A program made the translations under genes and the position numbers. The notes under the pieces were generated by a model. The model saw nothing but the letters and a program-made list of their open reading frames with translations, was not told the origin of the DNA and did not search any database. Below, in pieces: positions 1 to 8,933 of a DNA stretch of 64,000 nt. The stretch covers positions 1 to 64,000 of the forward strand of contig JACQYF010000082.1 of the NCBI GenBank assembly GCA_016208315.1. Reading direction: 5' to 3'. Numbering within the stretch: position 1 is the stretch's first letter; every line of letters starts with the position of its first letter. The DNA comes from Chloroflexota bacterium. Its GTDB lineage: Bacteria > Chloroflexota > Anaerolineae > UBA4142.

Positions 1-1
1 G

Positions 2-697
2 CAAATGATTGCGAAATGGAAAGAAGGTTTTGAAGTCATTTATGCCGTACGCACGGCGCGCAAAGGCGAGTCGTGGTTCAAAGAGTTTACGGCCAAGCTT
101 TTTTATCGCATCATCTATCGCATCACCGACGTGAAAATTCCGCTGGATACGGGCGATTACCGGCTAATGGATCGCAAGGTCGTCGGGGCGATGAAGCAAA
201 TGAAAGAGCGCCATCGCTTTATTCGTGGGATGACGAGTTGGGTGGGGTTCAAGCAGACGGGGGTGGAATACGTGCGCGAGGAGCGCTTTGCCGGCGCGAC
301 GCACTATCCTTTCCGCAAGATGCTCAAATTCGCGCTCGACGCGATCACCGGCTATTCCTACGCGCCGCTGCAGCTCGCAACGCTCCTCGGCTTTGTGACT
401 GCCGGGTTGAGCGCGGTGGCGGTGCTATTCGTCATCTACGCTCGCCTCTTTATGGGGCACACTGAATTTCAAGGTCAGGCGACGACGCTTGTCGCCGTCC
501 TCTTCCTCGGCGGCGTGCAGCTGATCACGCTGGGCATCATCGGCGAGTACCTGGGCCGGATCTACGACGAGGTCAAGCAGCGCCCGCTGTACCTGGTTCG
601 CGACGCGCTGGGGTTTGAAGACACCGCGCAGATGTCTGGAGATGGTGCGGCACCTGTTCTAGAACAAACTCGTAATAACCTACCGCGCGTGAAGTAG
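2..697 (+). CDS. Glycosyltransferase family 2, GtrB/DPM1-like (5' end outside window)
   Basis: This is the C-terminal part of a membrane-associated GT-A glycosyltransferase of the kind that transfers a sugar from a nucleotide donor to a polyprenyl phosphate. The reading frame is open at the left edge, so the N-terminal nucleotide-sugar site (DxD) lies outside the window. The visible part has the segment around [15 protein letters not shown] (about residue 45 of the fragment), typical of the acceptor end of this family. Two hydrophobic helices follow at about residues 118-145 and 160-185 and would anchor the enzyme. The end, [20 protein letters not shown], matches the conserved tail of GtrB/Bactoprenol glucosyl transferases. 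Family assignment is firm; the sugar and acceptor cannot be told. Confidence 0.88.
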   Translation, partial: QMIAKWKEGFEVIYAVRTARKGESWFKEFTAKLFYRIIYRITDVKIPLDTGDYRLMDRKVVGAMKQMKERHRFIRGMTSWVGFKQTGVEYVREERFAGATHYPFRKMLKFALDAITGYSYAPLQLATLLGFVTAGLSAVAVLFVIYARLFMGHTEFQGQATTLVAVLFLGGVQLITLGIIGEYLGRIYDEVKQRPLYLVRDALGFEDTAQMSGDGAAPVLEQTRNNLPRVK

Positions 698-747
698 CAC
701 GCGCTCCACAAAAGCGTTTCAAAAGATTGCGAATGTCAACGCTCGCG

Positions 748-2289
748 CTACGCCGTGCGCCGCGGGCGATACTGAATCGCCTCCGCAAGGTGCGGCGTTT
801 CAATCTTGTCGCAGCCGGCCAAGTCAGCAATCGTCCGCGCGACTTTCAGAATGCGGTGGAAGGCGCGCGCGCTCATCTGCATTTGCTGCATCGCGGCGCG
901 CAGCAGACTCTTGCCCGTATCGTCAATCACGCAATACTGCCGCACTTCCGCCGGCCCCATGTCGCCGTTGGCTTGTAGGGGCGACCCTGTGTGGTCGCCC
1001 TTTCCCGCAAACCGTGCCCGCTGGCGCTCCCGCGCGCGTTCCACCCGCTCGCGGATCTTGGCCGACGTTTCGCCCAGCCGGTCGCCCGCGAGCTTTTCAT
1101 AGTCCACCCGCGGCACTTCGATGTGAATATCAATCCGGTCGAGCAATGGGCCGCTAATGCGCTTTTGGTAACGCAGTACCTGGGTCAGCGAGCAAGAACA
1201 TTCGCGCACTGGATCGCCGTGATACCCGCACTGACACGGGTTCATCGCGGCCACGAGTTGAAAGTTCGCGGGAAAAGTGAGCGAGCCGGCGGCCCGGGCG
1301 ATGGAAACGATCTTGTCTTCAAGGGGCTGTCTCATCACCTCCAGCGATCGCGCATCGAACTCGGGCAACTCGTCCAGGAACAGGACGCCGCGGTGCGCCA
1401 GCGAAATCTCGCCCGGATGCGGCCAGCGCCCGCCGCCGACCAAACCCGCGTGCGAGATGGTGTGATGCGGCGCGCGGAACGGGCGATGGCGAATCAGCGG
1501 CGAATCGCTCGGCAGCATGTCATTCACCGAATAGATGCGCGTCACTTCGAGTGCCTCTTCGAGGGTCAGGTTCGGCAGGATCGAAGGGATGGAACGGGCG
1601 AGGAGCGTTTTCCCTGCGCCGGGCGGGCCGACCATGATCACGTTGTGCTGTCCCGCGGCCGCGACTTCGAGCGCGCGTTTGACGTGCTCCTGCCCGCGCA
1701 CTTCGGCGAAATCGGTCGCGTAGGAGGGCGCGGTCTCAGGTGTAAAATCGTGCGCGGCGCGATAGGGCGCAATCGGCTGAAGACCCTGGAGATGCGCGGC
1801 GAGCGCGAACAGAGTCTCGATCGGATAGATGGCAAGGCCGGGGATGAGGGCCGCTTCGGGCGCATCGCTCGCCGGGACGAAGAGTGTGGAGAGGCCGCAT
1901 TGGCGCGCCATCGCCGCCATTGGCAGCACGCCGTTCGTGTGACGCACGACGCCGTCGAGCGAAAGTTCGCCGATGATGAGCGCGCGGGAAAGATCGGCAT
2001 TGATTTGTTCGGAGGCGAGGAGCAGGCCAACGGCCATCGGCAAATCGTACGCAGGGCCTTCTTTGCGGAGATCGGCCGGCGCGAGGTTGACGGTGATGCG
2101 TTTGTTGTAAGGATAAGAAAAGGTCGAGTTCTTGACCGCGGCGCGCACGCGCTCGCGCGATTCTTGAACGGCGGCGTCGGGAAGCCCGACGATGTTAAAC
2201 TGGGGCTGGCCGTTTGAGAGGTCTACTTCCACATCCACGCGCGCGCCGTCCAGTCCGACAATCGCGCAACTGTTGACTTTGGCGAGCAT
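748..2289 (-). CDS. comM: YifB/ComM-family Mg-chelatase-like AAA+ ATPase
   Basis: This encodes a 513-residue homologue of ComM, which in Haemophilus and Vibrio acts as a helicase helping branch migration during natural transformation. The N-terminal Lon-protease-like fold runs over about residues 1-175. The AAA+ core follows, with Walker A GPPGAGKT near residue 221, Walker B VLFLDELPEF near 300, and the zinc-type cluster CQCGYHGDPVRECSC in the middle. The C-terminal Mg-chelatase segment holds MGPAEVRQYC. The start ATG is the first residue of the family alignment (MLAKVNSCAIVGLDG). A palindrome lies inside the gene at 975-1000 and appears to add about ten residues (GDHTGSPLQ) just before the MGPAEVR block; relatives I recall lack this insert. 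A good promoter lies upstream at 2332-2360. Confidence 0.93.
   Translation of the reverse strand: MLAKVNSCAIVGLDGARVDVEVDLSNGQPQFNIVGLPDAAVQESRERVRAAVKNSTFSYPYNKRITVNLAPADLRKEGPAYDLPMAVGLLLASEQINADLSRALIIGELSLDGVVRHTNGVLPMAAMARQCGLSTLFVPASDAPEAALIPGLAIYPIETLFALAAHLQGLQPIAPYRAAHDFTPETAPSYATDFAEVRGQEHVKRALEVAAAGQHNVIMVGPPGAGKTLLARSIPSILPNLTLEEALEVTRIYSVNDMLPSDSPLIRHRPFRAPHHTISHAGLVGGGRWPHPGEISLAHRGVLFLDELPEFDARSLEVMRQPLEDKIVSIARAAGSLTFPANFQLVAAMNPCQCGYHGDPVRECSCSLTQVLRYQKRISGPLLDRIDIHIEVPRVDYEKLAGDRLGETSAKIRERVERARERQRARFAGKGDHTGSPLQANGDMGPAEVRQYCVIDDTGKSLLRAAMQQMQMSARAFHRILKVARTIADLAGCDKIETPHLAEAIQYRPRRTA
975..1000. repeat. Palindromic repeat inside comM
   Basis: GGGCGACC (979-986) and GGTCGCCC (993-1000) form an 8-bp stem with a 6-nt loop inside the coding region. 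The 26-nt block starts GTAGGGGCG and ends GTGGTCGCCC, exactly like the left arm of the palindrome at 58593-58655, so the two are one repeat family. It is translated in frame into the GDHTGSPLQ-like insertion of ComM. Confidence 0.7.
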
Positions 2290-2331
2290 GAGGGCGGCTC
2301 CTTTGCACGGTTTCGCGGATCGGTCACCTGG

Positions 2332-2360
2332 ATTGTATCACGATGGTAGCCACACGTCAA
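2332..2360 (-). promoter_or_regulatory. Sigma70-type promoter for comM
   Basis: On the minus strand, TTGACG (2360-2355) and TACAAT (2337-2332) are separated by 17 nt. The -10 box lies 43 nt upstream of the comM ATG. It is back to back with the livG promoter at 2427-2455. Confidence 0.6.
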
Positions 2361-2426
2361 AGACGAGGCCGCCGGGAAAACCATCGCACGCGTGGCAGAT
2401 GCTCGTTTGCCCTACTCTTTCGGGTA

Positions 2427-2455
2427 TTGACCTTAACGCGCGGACACGTTATACT
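2427..2455 (+). promoter_or_regulatory. Sigma70-type promoter for the liv operon
   Basis: TTGACC (2427-2432), a 17-nt spacer, then TATACT (2450-2455). This is a near-consensus promoter and leaves a leader of about 70 nt before the livG start at 2534. Confidence 0.65.
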
Positions 2456-2533
2456 AACCCAAGTAATCGGCTAACTCAACCGACAGGCAACACTGATCCT
2501 GCCGTCGCGCGTGAGAACCTGTTAGATGGAGAG

Positions 2534-3340
2534 ATGACAACGGTGCCTCACTCCCCTCCGACCGGCGAACGACAAGCGTCTCCTTTGCTCCGAGCTGAGA
2601 ATCTCCACCTGCACTTTGGAGGTTTGGCGGCTCTCTCCGGCGTCAGTTTCGACATCCAGCCCGGCGAAATTCTTGCCCTCATCGGACCCAATGGCGCAGG
2701 GAAAACCAGCGCGCTGAACTGCCTCAACGGTTTTTACCGCCCTCAACGCGGCCAGATCCATTTCGGAAATCGCGATCTCGCCCGCGTTCCCACCCACCAA
2801 ATCCCGCACCTCGGGATTGCCCGCACCTTTCAGAATATCGCCCTCTATACCGGCATGACGACGCTCGACAACCTCATGGCGGCTCGTCATATTCACATGA
2901 AACAGAGCACGCTCGCCAGCGCGCTCTACCTGGGCCCCGCGCACCGCGAAGAGATCGAGCACCGCCGCATCGTCGAAGACATTATTGATTTCCTCGAGAT
3001 GGAAGCGATCCGCAAAGCCGTCGTCGGCGCGCTGCCCTACGGCTTGCGCAAGCGCGTCGAACTGGGCCGCGCTCTCGCGCTCGAACCGAGATTGCTGCTG
3101 CTCGACGAGCCGATGGCGGGGATGAACGTCGAAGAGAAAGAAGATATGGCCCGGTTCATCCTCGACATTCATGAACGCCGCGGCACGACGCTCTTACTGG
3201 TCGAGCATGATATGGGCCTGGTCATGGATATCGCGCATCGCATCGTCGTGATGGATTTCGGCGTCAAGATCGCGGAAGGCACTCCCGACGAAATCAAGCA
3301 CAATCCCGAAGTCATCAAGGCATACTTGGGAAAACAGTAA
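2534..3340 (+). CDS. livG: Branched-chain amino acid-type ABC transporter ATP-binding protein LivG
   Basis: This is one of the two ATPases of a Liv/HAAT importer. Walker A GPNGAGKTS is at about residues 51-59, the signature region is LPYGLRKRVELGRAL (the LivG-type variant of LSGGQ), Walker B is LLLLDEPMAGM, and the switch histidine follows in LLVEHDMGLV. I chose ATG 2534, preceded by GGAGAG, because the frame upstream is open but has no family similarity. The last codons and the TAA stop (3338-3340) are already part of the CAGTAAACAG-type repeat that follows. It is the first gene of the livG-ligase-livH-livM-livK-livF operon. Substrates of this family include branched-chain amino acids, amides and aromatic acids. 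Confidence 0.93.
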   Translation: MTTVPHSPPTGERQASPLLRAENLHLHFGGLAALSGVSFDIQPGEILALIGPNGAGKTSALNCLNGFYRPQRGQIHFGNRDLARVPTHQIPHLGIARTFQNIALYTGMTTLDNLMAARHIHMKQSTLASALYLGPAHREEIEHRRIVEDIIDFLEMEAIRKAVVGALPYGLRKRVELGRALALEPRLLLLDEPMAGMNVEEKEDMARFILDIHERRGTTLLLVEHDMGLVMDIAHRIVVMDFGVKIAEGTPDEIKHNPEVIKAYLGKQ

Positions 3341-3408
3341 ACAGTCAACAGTCAACAGTGAGCAGTGAACAGTGAGGGGCAAGTCTGTTGACTGTTGACT
3401 GTTCACTG
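3335..3408. repeat. Heptamer-period palindrome (CAGTNAA family) after livG
   Basis: A 24-nt arm at 3335-3358, built of 7-nt units CAGTAAA/CAGTCAA, pairs with its reverse complement at 3385-3408 with one mismatch. The left arm contains the livG stop codon. The middle (3359-3384) is largely a further degenerate copy plus GGGGCAAG. The same unit family recurs at 6221, 22929, 59483 and 63538. Confidence 0.85.
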
Positions 3409-3421
3409 CCACAAGGGACTC

Positions 3422-5323
3422 ATGGATCAACTGGAAACCCTGCCGCAGTACCTTCAGAGCACGGCCCGGCGTTTGGCGAACCGGCGCGTTGCCATGCGAA
3501 AAAAACAATTCGGCATCTGGCGCGAGGTTTCGTGGGCCGAATCCTGGCAACACGTCAAACACCTCGCGCTGGGCTTGATGCGTCTCGGCGTGCAACGCGG
3601 CGATAAGGTTTGCATTATCGGCGATAACGATCCCGAGTATTTTTGGGCGCAGCTCGCGATCCAGGCGGCGGGCGGCATCGCGGCGGGCATCTTCACCGAT
3701 AGCACCCCGAGCGAACTGCAATATATCGTGCATCACTCCGATTCGGTGGTCGTCTTTGCCAAAGACCAGGAGCAGTGCGACAAACTCCTCGAAATCCGCG
3801 CGCAGCTTCCGAACGTTCGCAAGCTGATCTATTGGGACGAAAAGGGCTTGTGGAACGTCGGCGATCCGTGGCTGCAAAGTTTCCAAGCGACCGAGCAACT
3901 GGGGCGCGAGTTGGAGGCGCACGAACCCGCGTGTTTTGAAGCGCGTCTCGCCCAGGGCAAAGGCGATGACCTCGCCATCTTTTGCTATACATCAGGCACA
4001 ACCGGGCTGCCCAAAGGCGCGATGATTTCGCACAGCAACCTCATCGCCGGCTGCCTGATGTATGACCAGGTGGACAAGCGCCGCGCGTCCGACGAATACC
4101 TCTCGTTTCTCCCGCCCGCGTGGATCACCGAAAACATTCTGGGCCTCACGGTTCACGTGGTCTACGGCATGATTATCAATTTCCCCGAAGAACCGGAAAC
4201 CGTTCAGGAGAATCTGCGCGAGATCGCGCCGCACGCGTTGTTGTTCAGCTCGCGCATCTGGGAAGGGTTGGTCTCGACCGTTCAAGTGAAGATTACCGAG
4301 ACTTCGGCGATCAATCGCCTGCTCTATCGAATGTTTATGCCGGTCGGCTATCGCGTGGCGGACTTGCGCTTTGGCAAAGGGCACGTCCCGCCGTGGTGGC
4401 GTGTCCTGAACGTGTTGGGCGAGGTTGCCGTCTTTGCCGCGCTGCGCGACAAGCTGGGCCTATCGCGCGTCCGGTCGGCGTATTCGGCGGGCGCGGCGTT
4501 GAGTCCCGACGTGGTGCGCTTTTTCCGCGCGATCGGCGTCAATATCAAAAACCTCTTCGGCTCGACCGAGGCGCAAATTCACACCCTGCACGTCGGCGAC
4601 GACGTGAAATTCGAAACGGTGGGCGTCGCGCCGCCGGGCATCGAGATTCGCATCGCGGAGGATGGCGAGATTCTGGTCAAGGGGCCGAGCGTCTTCTCCG
4701 GCTATTACAAGAATCCCGAAGCGACCGCCAAGGCGCTGAAGGACGGCTGGTTCCATACCGGCGATGCGGGCTACCTGCGCGAGGACAAGCACCTCATTTA
4801 TTTGGACCGCGTCAAAGACCTATTGGAGTTGGCGACCGGCGACAAATTCTCGCCGCAGTATATCGAAGGGCGGCTCAAGTTTAGTCCCTACGTCAAAGAC
4901 GTGATGGCGATTGGCGGACAGCAGCGCCCGTACGTGACCGCGATCGTCAACATTGACTTTGCGAACGTGGGCCGATGGGCGGAAAAAAAGCGCATCGCGT
5001 TTACCACGTTCGTCGACCTCGCGCAAAAGCCGGAAGTATACGACCTCATCCGTCAAGATGTCGTCCGCGTGAACCAGACGTTGCCGCCGCCGGCCCGCGT
5101 GCGCAAGTTCGTCCTGCTGCACAAAGAGTTCGACCCCGACGATGCCGAGCTGACGCGCACGCGCAAGCTGCGGCGCAATGTCGTCGAGGACCGCTACCGC
5201 GAGATGATCGAGACGATGTACGCGGATGGGACCGAGGTGCGCGTGCGCGCCGCGGTGAAATATCGCGACGGCCGCGCCGGCATTATCGAGACGGCGGTGC
5301 GCGTCTGCGCGCTGGAGGAGTGA
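3422..5323 (+). CDS. AMP-dependent (long-chain type) acyl-CoA synthetase
   Basis: This ANL-superfamily enzyme activates a carboxylic acid to its acyl-adenylate and then to the CoA thioester. Motifs are in the normal order: YTSGTTGLPKGAMISH (phosphate-binding A3), SAGAALSPDVVRFFRAIGV, FGSTEAQ (A5), GWFHTGDAGYL (A7) and YLDRVKDLLELATGDKFSP (A8 hinge). At 633 residues it has the long-chain FadD15-like size. ATG 3422 is chosen because it follows AAGGGA; the frame is open a little further upstream but only through repeat sequence. It sits between livG and livH, abutting livH with no gap (TGA then ATG), so it is translationally coupled. The inference is that the Liv transporter imports a carboxylate that this ligase activates. 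Confidence 0.92.
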   Translation: MDQLETLPQYLQSTARRLANRRVAMRKKQFGIWREVSWAESWQHVKHLALGLMRLGVQRGDKVCIIGDNDPEYFWAQLAIQAAGGIAAGIFTDSTPSELQYIVHHSDSVVVFAKDQEQCDKLLEIRAQLPNVRKLIYWDEKGLWNVGDPWLQSFQATEQLGRELEAHEPACFEARLAQGKGDDLAIFCYTSGTTGLPKGAMISHSNLIAGCLMYDQVDKRRASDEYLSFLPPAWITENILGLTVHVVYGMIINFPEEPETVQENLREIAPHALLFSSRIWEGLVSTVQVKITETSAINRLLYRMFMPVGYRVADLRFGKGHVPPWWRVLNVLGEVAVFAALRDKLGLSRVRSAYSAGAALSPDVVRFFRAIGVNIKNLFGSTEAQIHTLHVGDDVKFETVGVAPPGIEIRIAEDGEILVKGPSVFSGYYKNPEATAKALKDGWFHTGDAGYLREDKHLIYLDRVKDLLELATGDKFSPQYIEGRLKFSPYVKDVMAIGGQQRPYVTAIVNIDFANVGRWAEKKRIAFTTFVDLAQKPEVYDLIRQDVVRVNQTLPPPARVRKFVLLHKEFDPDDAELTRTRKLRRNVVEDRYREMIETMYADGTEVRVRAAVKYRDGRAGIIETAVRVCALEE

Positions 5324-6220
5324 ATGAACTGGGAGTTGTTCCCCCAATTTTTTGCCACCGGAATACTTACCGGCGGCGTGTACGCGCTCGTCGCGCTCGG
5401 CTTGGTGCTGATCTACAAAGCGTCGCGGGTCTTTAACTTTGCTCAAGGGCATATCCTCATGGTGGGCGCGTTCATCGCGTGGTGGTTCACGGAGAATATG
5501 GGCATGTCCATCTGGGTCGCGTTTGCCGCCGCTATCGCGACGGCGGCGGTGCTCGGGCTGGCGATCGAGCGGGTCGCGCTGCGTCCGCTGATTGGGCAGC
5601 CGATCCTTGCGACGGTGATGATGACGCTGGCGCTGGCGCAATTCCTGCAAGGCGCGGCGATCATGACTTTTGGCGCGTACCAGCGTTCGCTGCCCGACCT
5701 GTTCCCGCTGCAACCGATCATTCTGGGCGATGTGCGGCTCAAGCTGAATCTCGTGCTCGCATTTGCGATGACGATGCTCGGTTTCGGCGCGTTCGTGCTT
5801 TTCTTTCGCTTTACGCCCAGCGGGCTGGCGATGCGCGCCGCAGCCGAAGACCACCAGCTCGCGCAAAGCACGGGGTTGAGCGTGCCGCGTATTTTCGGGA
5901 TGGCGTGGGCGATCGCGAGCGTGGTCGCGACGGTGGGCGGCGTCTTACTCGCAAGTATCAGCGGCCTCGAAGTAACGCTCGCGATCATCGCGCTGAAAGC
6001 ATTTGCCGCCGTCCTGTTCGGCGGGCTGGAATCTATTCCGGGCGCGATCGTCGGCGGACTGACGGTGGGCGTCATCGAGAGTCTCGCGGCGGGCATGCCG
6101 CTCGACCCGGCGATCCGCGCGCTCAATCTCGGCGATATTGCTCCCTACGTCTTTATGCTCCTCGTGCTCCTTATCCGCCCGGATGGTTTGTTCGGGTTGA
6201 AGAGAATTGAGAGAATCTAG
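5324..6220 (+). CDS. livH: Branched-chain amino acid-type ABC transporter permease LivH
   Basis: This 298-residue inner-membrane permease forms the transport channel with LivM. It has about eight hydrophobic segments and the LivH hallmarks GVYALVALGLVLIYKASRVFNFAQG near the N-terminus and VLFGGLESIPGAIVGGL near residue 230. The ATG follows the ligase stop codon directly, and GGAGG for it lies within the end of the ligase gene. It is followed by the repeat at 6221-6294 before livM. Confidence 0.94.
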   Translation: MNWELFPQFFATGILTGGVYALVALGLVLIYKASRVFNFAQGHILMVGAFIAWWFTENMGMSIWVAFAAAIATAAVLGLAIERVALRPLIGQPILATVMMTLALAQFLQGAAIMTFGAYQRSLPDLFPLQPIILGDVRLKLNLVLAFAMTMLGFGAFVLFFRFTPSGLAMRAAAEDHQLAQSTGLSVPRIFGMAWAIASVVATVGGVLLASISGLEVTLAIIALKAFAAVLFGGLESIPGAIVGGLTVGVIESLAAGMPLDPAIRALNLGDIAPYVFMLLVLLIRPDGLFGLKRIERI

Positions 6221-6294
6221 TGAACACTAAACAGTAAACAGTAAACAGATGGCATACTGAATACTGTTCACTGTTCACTGTTCACTGTTTACTG
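6221..6294. repeat. Heptamer-period inverted repeat between livH and livM
   Basis: The element begins at the base after the livH TAG. Left units (AACAGTA repeated, 6231-6248) face right units (CTGTTCA repeated, ending CTGTTTACTG, 6263-6293). The arms match over most positions but differ by a T/C change in each unit. The livM ribosome binding site GGAGG (6294-6298) starts where the element ends. Confidence 0.8.
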
Positions 6295-6302
6295 GAGGTA
6301 CA

Positions 6303-7358
6303 GTGGCGCTTCGGCTCGCGGGCGATTTCGACACAACGTACGCGCACGATATGGCGACGATCCGCAATCGCGGACAGTGGGTGATGACGATTGCGTTTTT
6401 GGTCGTGCTGTTCGCTTTGCCATTTTTCGCGAGCGGCCAAATTGTCGGCATCATTGACCTGATTGGCATCAGCATCATCTCGGTTCAGGGCTTGAACATA
6501 CTGGTGGGTTACACCGGACAGATTTCGCTGGGCCAAGCCGCGTTCATGTCCGTGGGCGCGTACACCTCGGCGGTACTCGTCAAAAGCGGCATGCCGTTCT
6601 GGTTCGCGTTCCCCTTGGCGGGCTTGGTCGCCGGGCTGGTCGGACTACTGTTCGGTCTGCCGTCGCTGCGGATCAAGGGGTTCTATCTCGCGATGGCGAC
6701 GCTCGCCGCGCAATTCATCATCCCGTGGTTCTTTCGCAACGTGCGGTCGGACCTGTTCGGCGGGATGCCGGGCTTGCAAGTGCCGCCGCCGCGCTTGGGC
6801 GACATCGTTTTCAATTCGCAGCAGACCATGTACTTTTTGATCGTCGGCACCGCGGTGCTGTGTACGATCGTCGCCAAGAATATCGCGCGCACGCGCCTCG
6901 GACGCGCGCTCGTCTCCATCCGCGATAACGACCTCGCCGCCGAGGTGCTCGGCATTCAGGCATTTGGGTACAAACTGCGCGCGTTCTTTATTTCCGCGTT
7001 CTACGCCGGATTGGCGGGCGCGCTGTGGGCGCACTATGCGCGCGCGATCAACCCCGAGCAGTTTTCATTGGTGGATTCGGTCTGGTATCTCGGCATGGTC
7101 GTCGTCGGCGGAATGGGCAGCGTGCTCGGTCCGATTCTCGGCGCGACGTTTGTGCGCTTGCTGCACGAATTCACGATTCAGTTCAGCCCCGCGCTCAGCA
7201 ACATGTTCCCGCAGTTTGAAGCGACGATGCTCGCCGCGTTAGGCCCGATGCTCTTTGGCGTCGCGCTGATGTTGTTCCTCGTGTTCGAGCCGCGCGGGCT
7301 GGCGCACCGTTGGGAACTCTTGAAAGCCGCGTGGCGGCTGCGCCCGTTCGCGAGATAG
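6303..7358 (+). CDS. livM: Branched-chain amino acid-type ABC transporter permease LivM
   Basis: This 351-residue permease pairs with LivH. Family marks are GLNILVGYTGQISLGQAAFM near residue 60, the FGLPSLRIKGFYLAMATLA stretch after it, the EAA-like loop around RDNDLAAEVLGI, and GGMGSVLGPILGA. The GTG at 6303 is chosen because GGAGG lies four to five bases upstream; an ATG at 6351 is the alternative. Adjacent livH and livK make the role secure. Confidence 0.93.
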   Translation: MALRLAGDFDTTYAHDMATIRNRGQWVMTIAFLVVLFALPFFASGQIVGIIDLIGISIISVQGLNILVGYTGQISLGQAAFMSVGAYTSAVLVKSGMPFWFAFPLAGLVAGLVGLLFGLPSLRIKGFYLAMATLAAQFIIPWFFRNVRSDLFGGMPGLQVPPPRLGDIVFNSQQTMYFLIVGTAVLCTIVAKNIARTRLGRALVSIRDNDLAAEVLGIQAFGYKLRAFFISAFYAGLAGALWAHYARAINPEQFSLVDSVWYLGMVVVGGMGSVLGPILGATFVRLLHEFTIQFSPALSNMFPQFEATMLAALGPMLFGVALMLFLVFEPRGLAHRWELLKAAWRLRPFAR

Positions 7359-7433
7359 AAATTGGAGATTGGAGGTGATTTCGGAATCCGAATCGTAAAA
7401 CGTAAAACGTAAATCGTAAATCGTAAATCGTAA
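7359..7433. repeat. Heptamer-period direct repeats upstream of livK
   Basis: Directly after the livM TAG come AAATTGG-AGATTGG units, a small hairpin TTCGGA/TCCGAA, and then at least six units of the type CGTAAAA/CGTAAAT (about 7397-7433). There is no clear opposing arm here. It may be half of an element like the perfect palindrome at 23998-24059, which uses the same ACGTAAA unit. Confidence 0.7.
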
Positions 7434-7451
7434 ATGGACAAGGAGGAGGAG

Positions 7452-8849
7452 ATGAACAAGAGAATCGTTTTGATCGCGCTCGTCGCGCTAGCGCTCGTGG
7501 CATTGGCGGGCTGCGCCGCACCGACGCCGACCCCCGTGCCGCCGACCGCCGTCCCGCCGCCGACCGCGGCCCCGCAACCGACCAAGGCCCCGGAGCCGAC
7601 TAAGGCGCCGGAGCCGACCAAGGCCCCAGCGGCGACGACCGCGCCGACCGCCGCGCCGCCGACGGCGGCGCCCAAGCCGGCCGTCCGCACCAAAGCCAAT
7701 CCGGGAGAGACGATCACGTTCTTCCACTTTGGCGATGTCACCGGCCCGTACGCGGGCATCACGACCCCGCTCGTCAGCGGCTTTAACGACGCCGTCAAGT
7801 ACTACAACGACAAGGGCGGCATCCGCGGCGCCAAACTCGCCATCGAATGGGCGGACACCGGCGGCAAGCTGGAGAACGCGATTTCGACCTACAATCGTTT
7901 CCGCGAGAAAAAACCCCTCATCATGTTCATGTACGGCTCGCCGGAAACAGAAGCATTGCGCGATCGTTTGATCGAGGACAAGATCCCCGCCGTGACCGCC
8001 GGCGTGAGCGGCAAGGGCTTGTATCCGCCGGGCTACGCCTTCGCCGAAGTGCCGATTTACTCCGATCAGTTCGGCCTGTTCGTGGACTGGCTCGTGGCGA
8101 ACTGGGCCAAGGTCAAACCGACGAAAGGCCAGAACACCGATGTGCCACGCATTTCCGTCTTGACTTGGGATACCGCGTACGGCAAGGGCGCGCTGACCGC
8201 CGAGTCCCAAGCGTATGCCGAAAAGAAGGGCGTGAAAATCGTCGGCCAGGAATTGTTCGCGCAGGGCGCGCCGGATGTGACCACGCAGATCCTCGCCGCC
8301 AAGAAATCGGGCGCGAACGTGCTCTACACGAACACGCTCGCTCACGGCCCCGCGCAGATTCTCAAGGACGCGGTCTCCCTCGGCGTGCGCGACGAGTTCA
8401 TGATCGCGGGCAACAACTGGGCGCTCGATCTCTCGATGATGGCGCTGGCGAAGGACGCCGCCGAGGGCTTTTACGGTCCGCTGCCCAACTACTGGTATGA
8501 TGACGCCAATCAAGCGGGCATCAAGTTGGTCGAAGAGCAGTTCAAAGCCAATAACCGCAAGCCCGCCGAGCACAGCGTCGGCTACCTGCTCTCGTTCGCG
8601 TTCGTGGACGCGATCAGCCAGGTCATGGAAAAGACGATTGACCGCGTCGGTTTCGACGCGCTGACCGGCGTCGCCATTCAGGAAACTCTGGCAGGCATGT
8701 CGGAGCTAAAGGCACTGGACGGCGTGATGGTGTTGCAGTACGGCGCAGACAAGCGCTCGCCCAGCAAAGCGCGCATTGTCCAGATTCAAAAAGGCAAGTT
8801 CGTCGCGTTGACGGATTGGCTCGTCGCGCCGGATTTGCGGCCCAAGTAG
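7452..8849 (+). CDS. livK: ABC transporter substrate-binding lipoprotein, LivK-like
   Basis: This is the extracytoplasmic binding protein of the Liv system. It has a type II signal peptide with lipobox LAGC (Cys 21), so it should be lipid-anchored on the outer face of the membrane. A low-complexity Pro/Thr/Ala linker follows to about residue 75 (PTPTPVPP, then TKAPEP units). The periplasmic-binding type I fold (TITFFHFGDVTGPYAG onward) then fills the rest. ATG 7452 lies just after a perfect AAGGAGGAGG and directly starts the signal peptide; an earlier in-frame ATG (7434) would put charged residues before it. The ligand cannot be told; the linked acyl-CoA synthetase points to an organic acid as well as to amino acids. 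Confidence 0.92.
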   Translation: MNKRIVLIALVALALVALAGCAAPTPTPVPPTAVPPPTAAPQPTKAPEPTKAPEPTKAPAATTAPTAAPPTAAPKPAVRTKANPGETITFFHFGDVTGPYAGITTPLVSGFNDAVKYYNDKGGIRGAKLAIEWADTGGKLENAISTYNRFREKKPLIMFMYGSPETEALRDRLIEDKIPAVTAGVSGKGLYPPGYAFAEVPIYSDQFGLFVDWLVANWAKVKPTKGQNTDVPRISVLTWDTAYGKGALTAESQAYAEKKGVKIVGQELFAQGAPDVTTQILAAKKSGANVLYTNTLAHGPAQILKDAVSLGVRDEFMIAGNNWALDLSMMALAKDAAEGFYGPLPNYWYDDANQAGIKLVEEQFKANNRKPAEHSVGYLLSFAFVDAISQVMEKTIDRVGFDALTGVAIQETLAGMSELKALDGVMVLQYGADKRSPSKARIVQIQKGKFVALTDWLVAPDLRPK

Positions 8850-8856
8850 GAAACAT

Positions 8857-8926
8857 GTAGATAGGGAAATAGGTAGGCAGGTATACACGTACCTGCCTAC
8901 CTGTCTACCTGTTTACTTGTCTACCT
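8857..8926. repeat. Octamer-period palindrome between livK and livF
   Basis: GGTAGGCAGGTA (8872-8883) and TACCTGCCTACC (8890-8901) form a perfect 12-bp stem with a 6-nt loop. Both arms extend outward with looser 8-nt units (CTGTCTAC, CTGTTTAC, TTGTCTAC on the right). The element starts a few bases after the livK stop and ends just before the livF ATG. Confidence 0.85.
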
Positions 8927-8933
8927 CACCACC

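Noticed and set aside
991-2217. Long plus-strand open frame of about 408 codons opposite comM
   Set aside because: It is antisense to a well-conserved AAA+ gene, Arg/His-rich, with no recognisable domain; it is a shadow of GC-rich coding.
7488-8573. Minus-strand open frame opposite livK
   Set aside because: Its Arg/Gly-rich sequence is the antisense of the Pro/Ala linker and binding-protein fold; no motif supports it.
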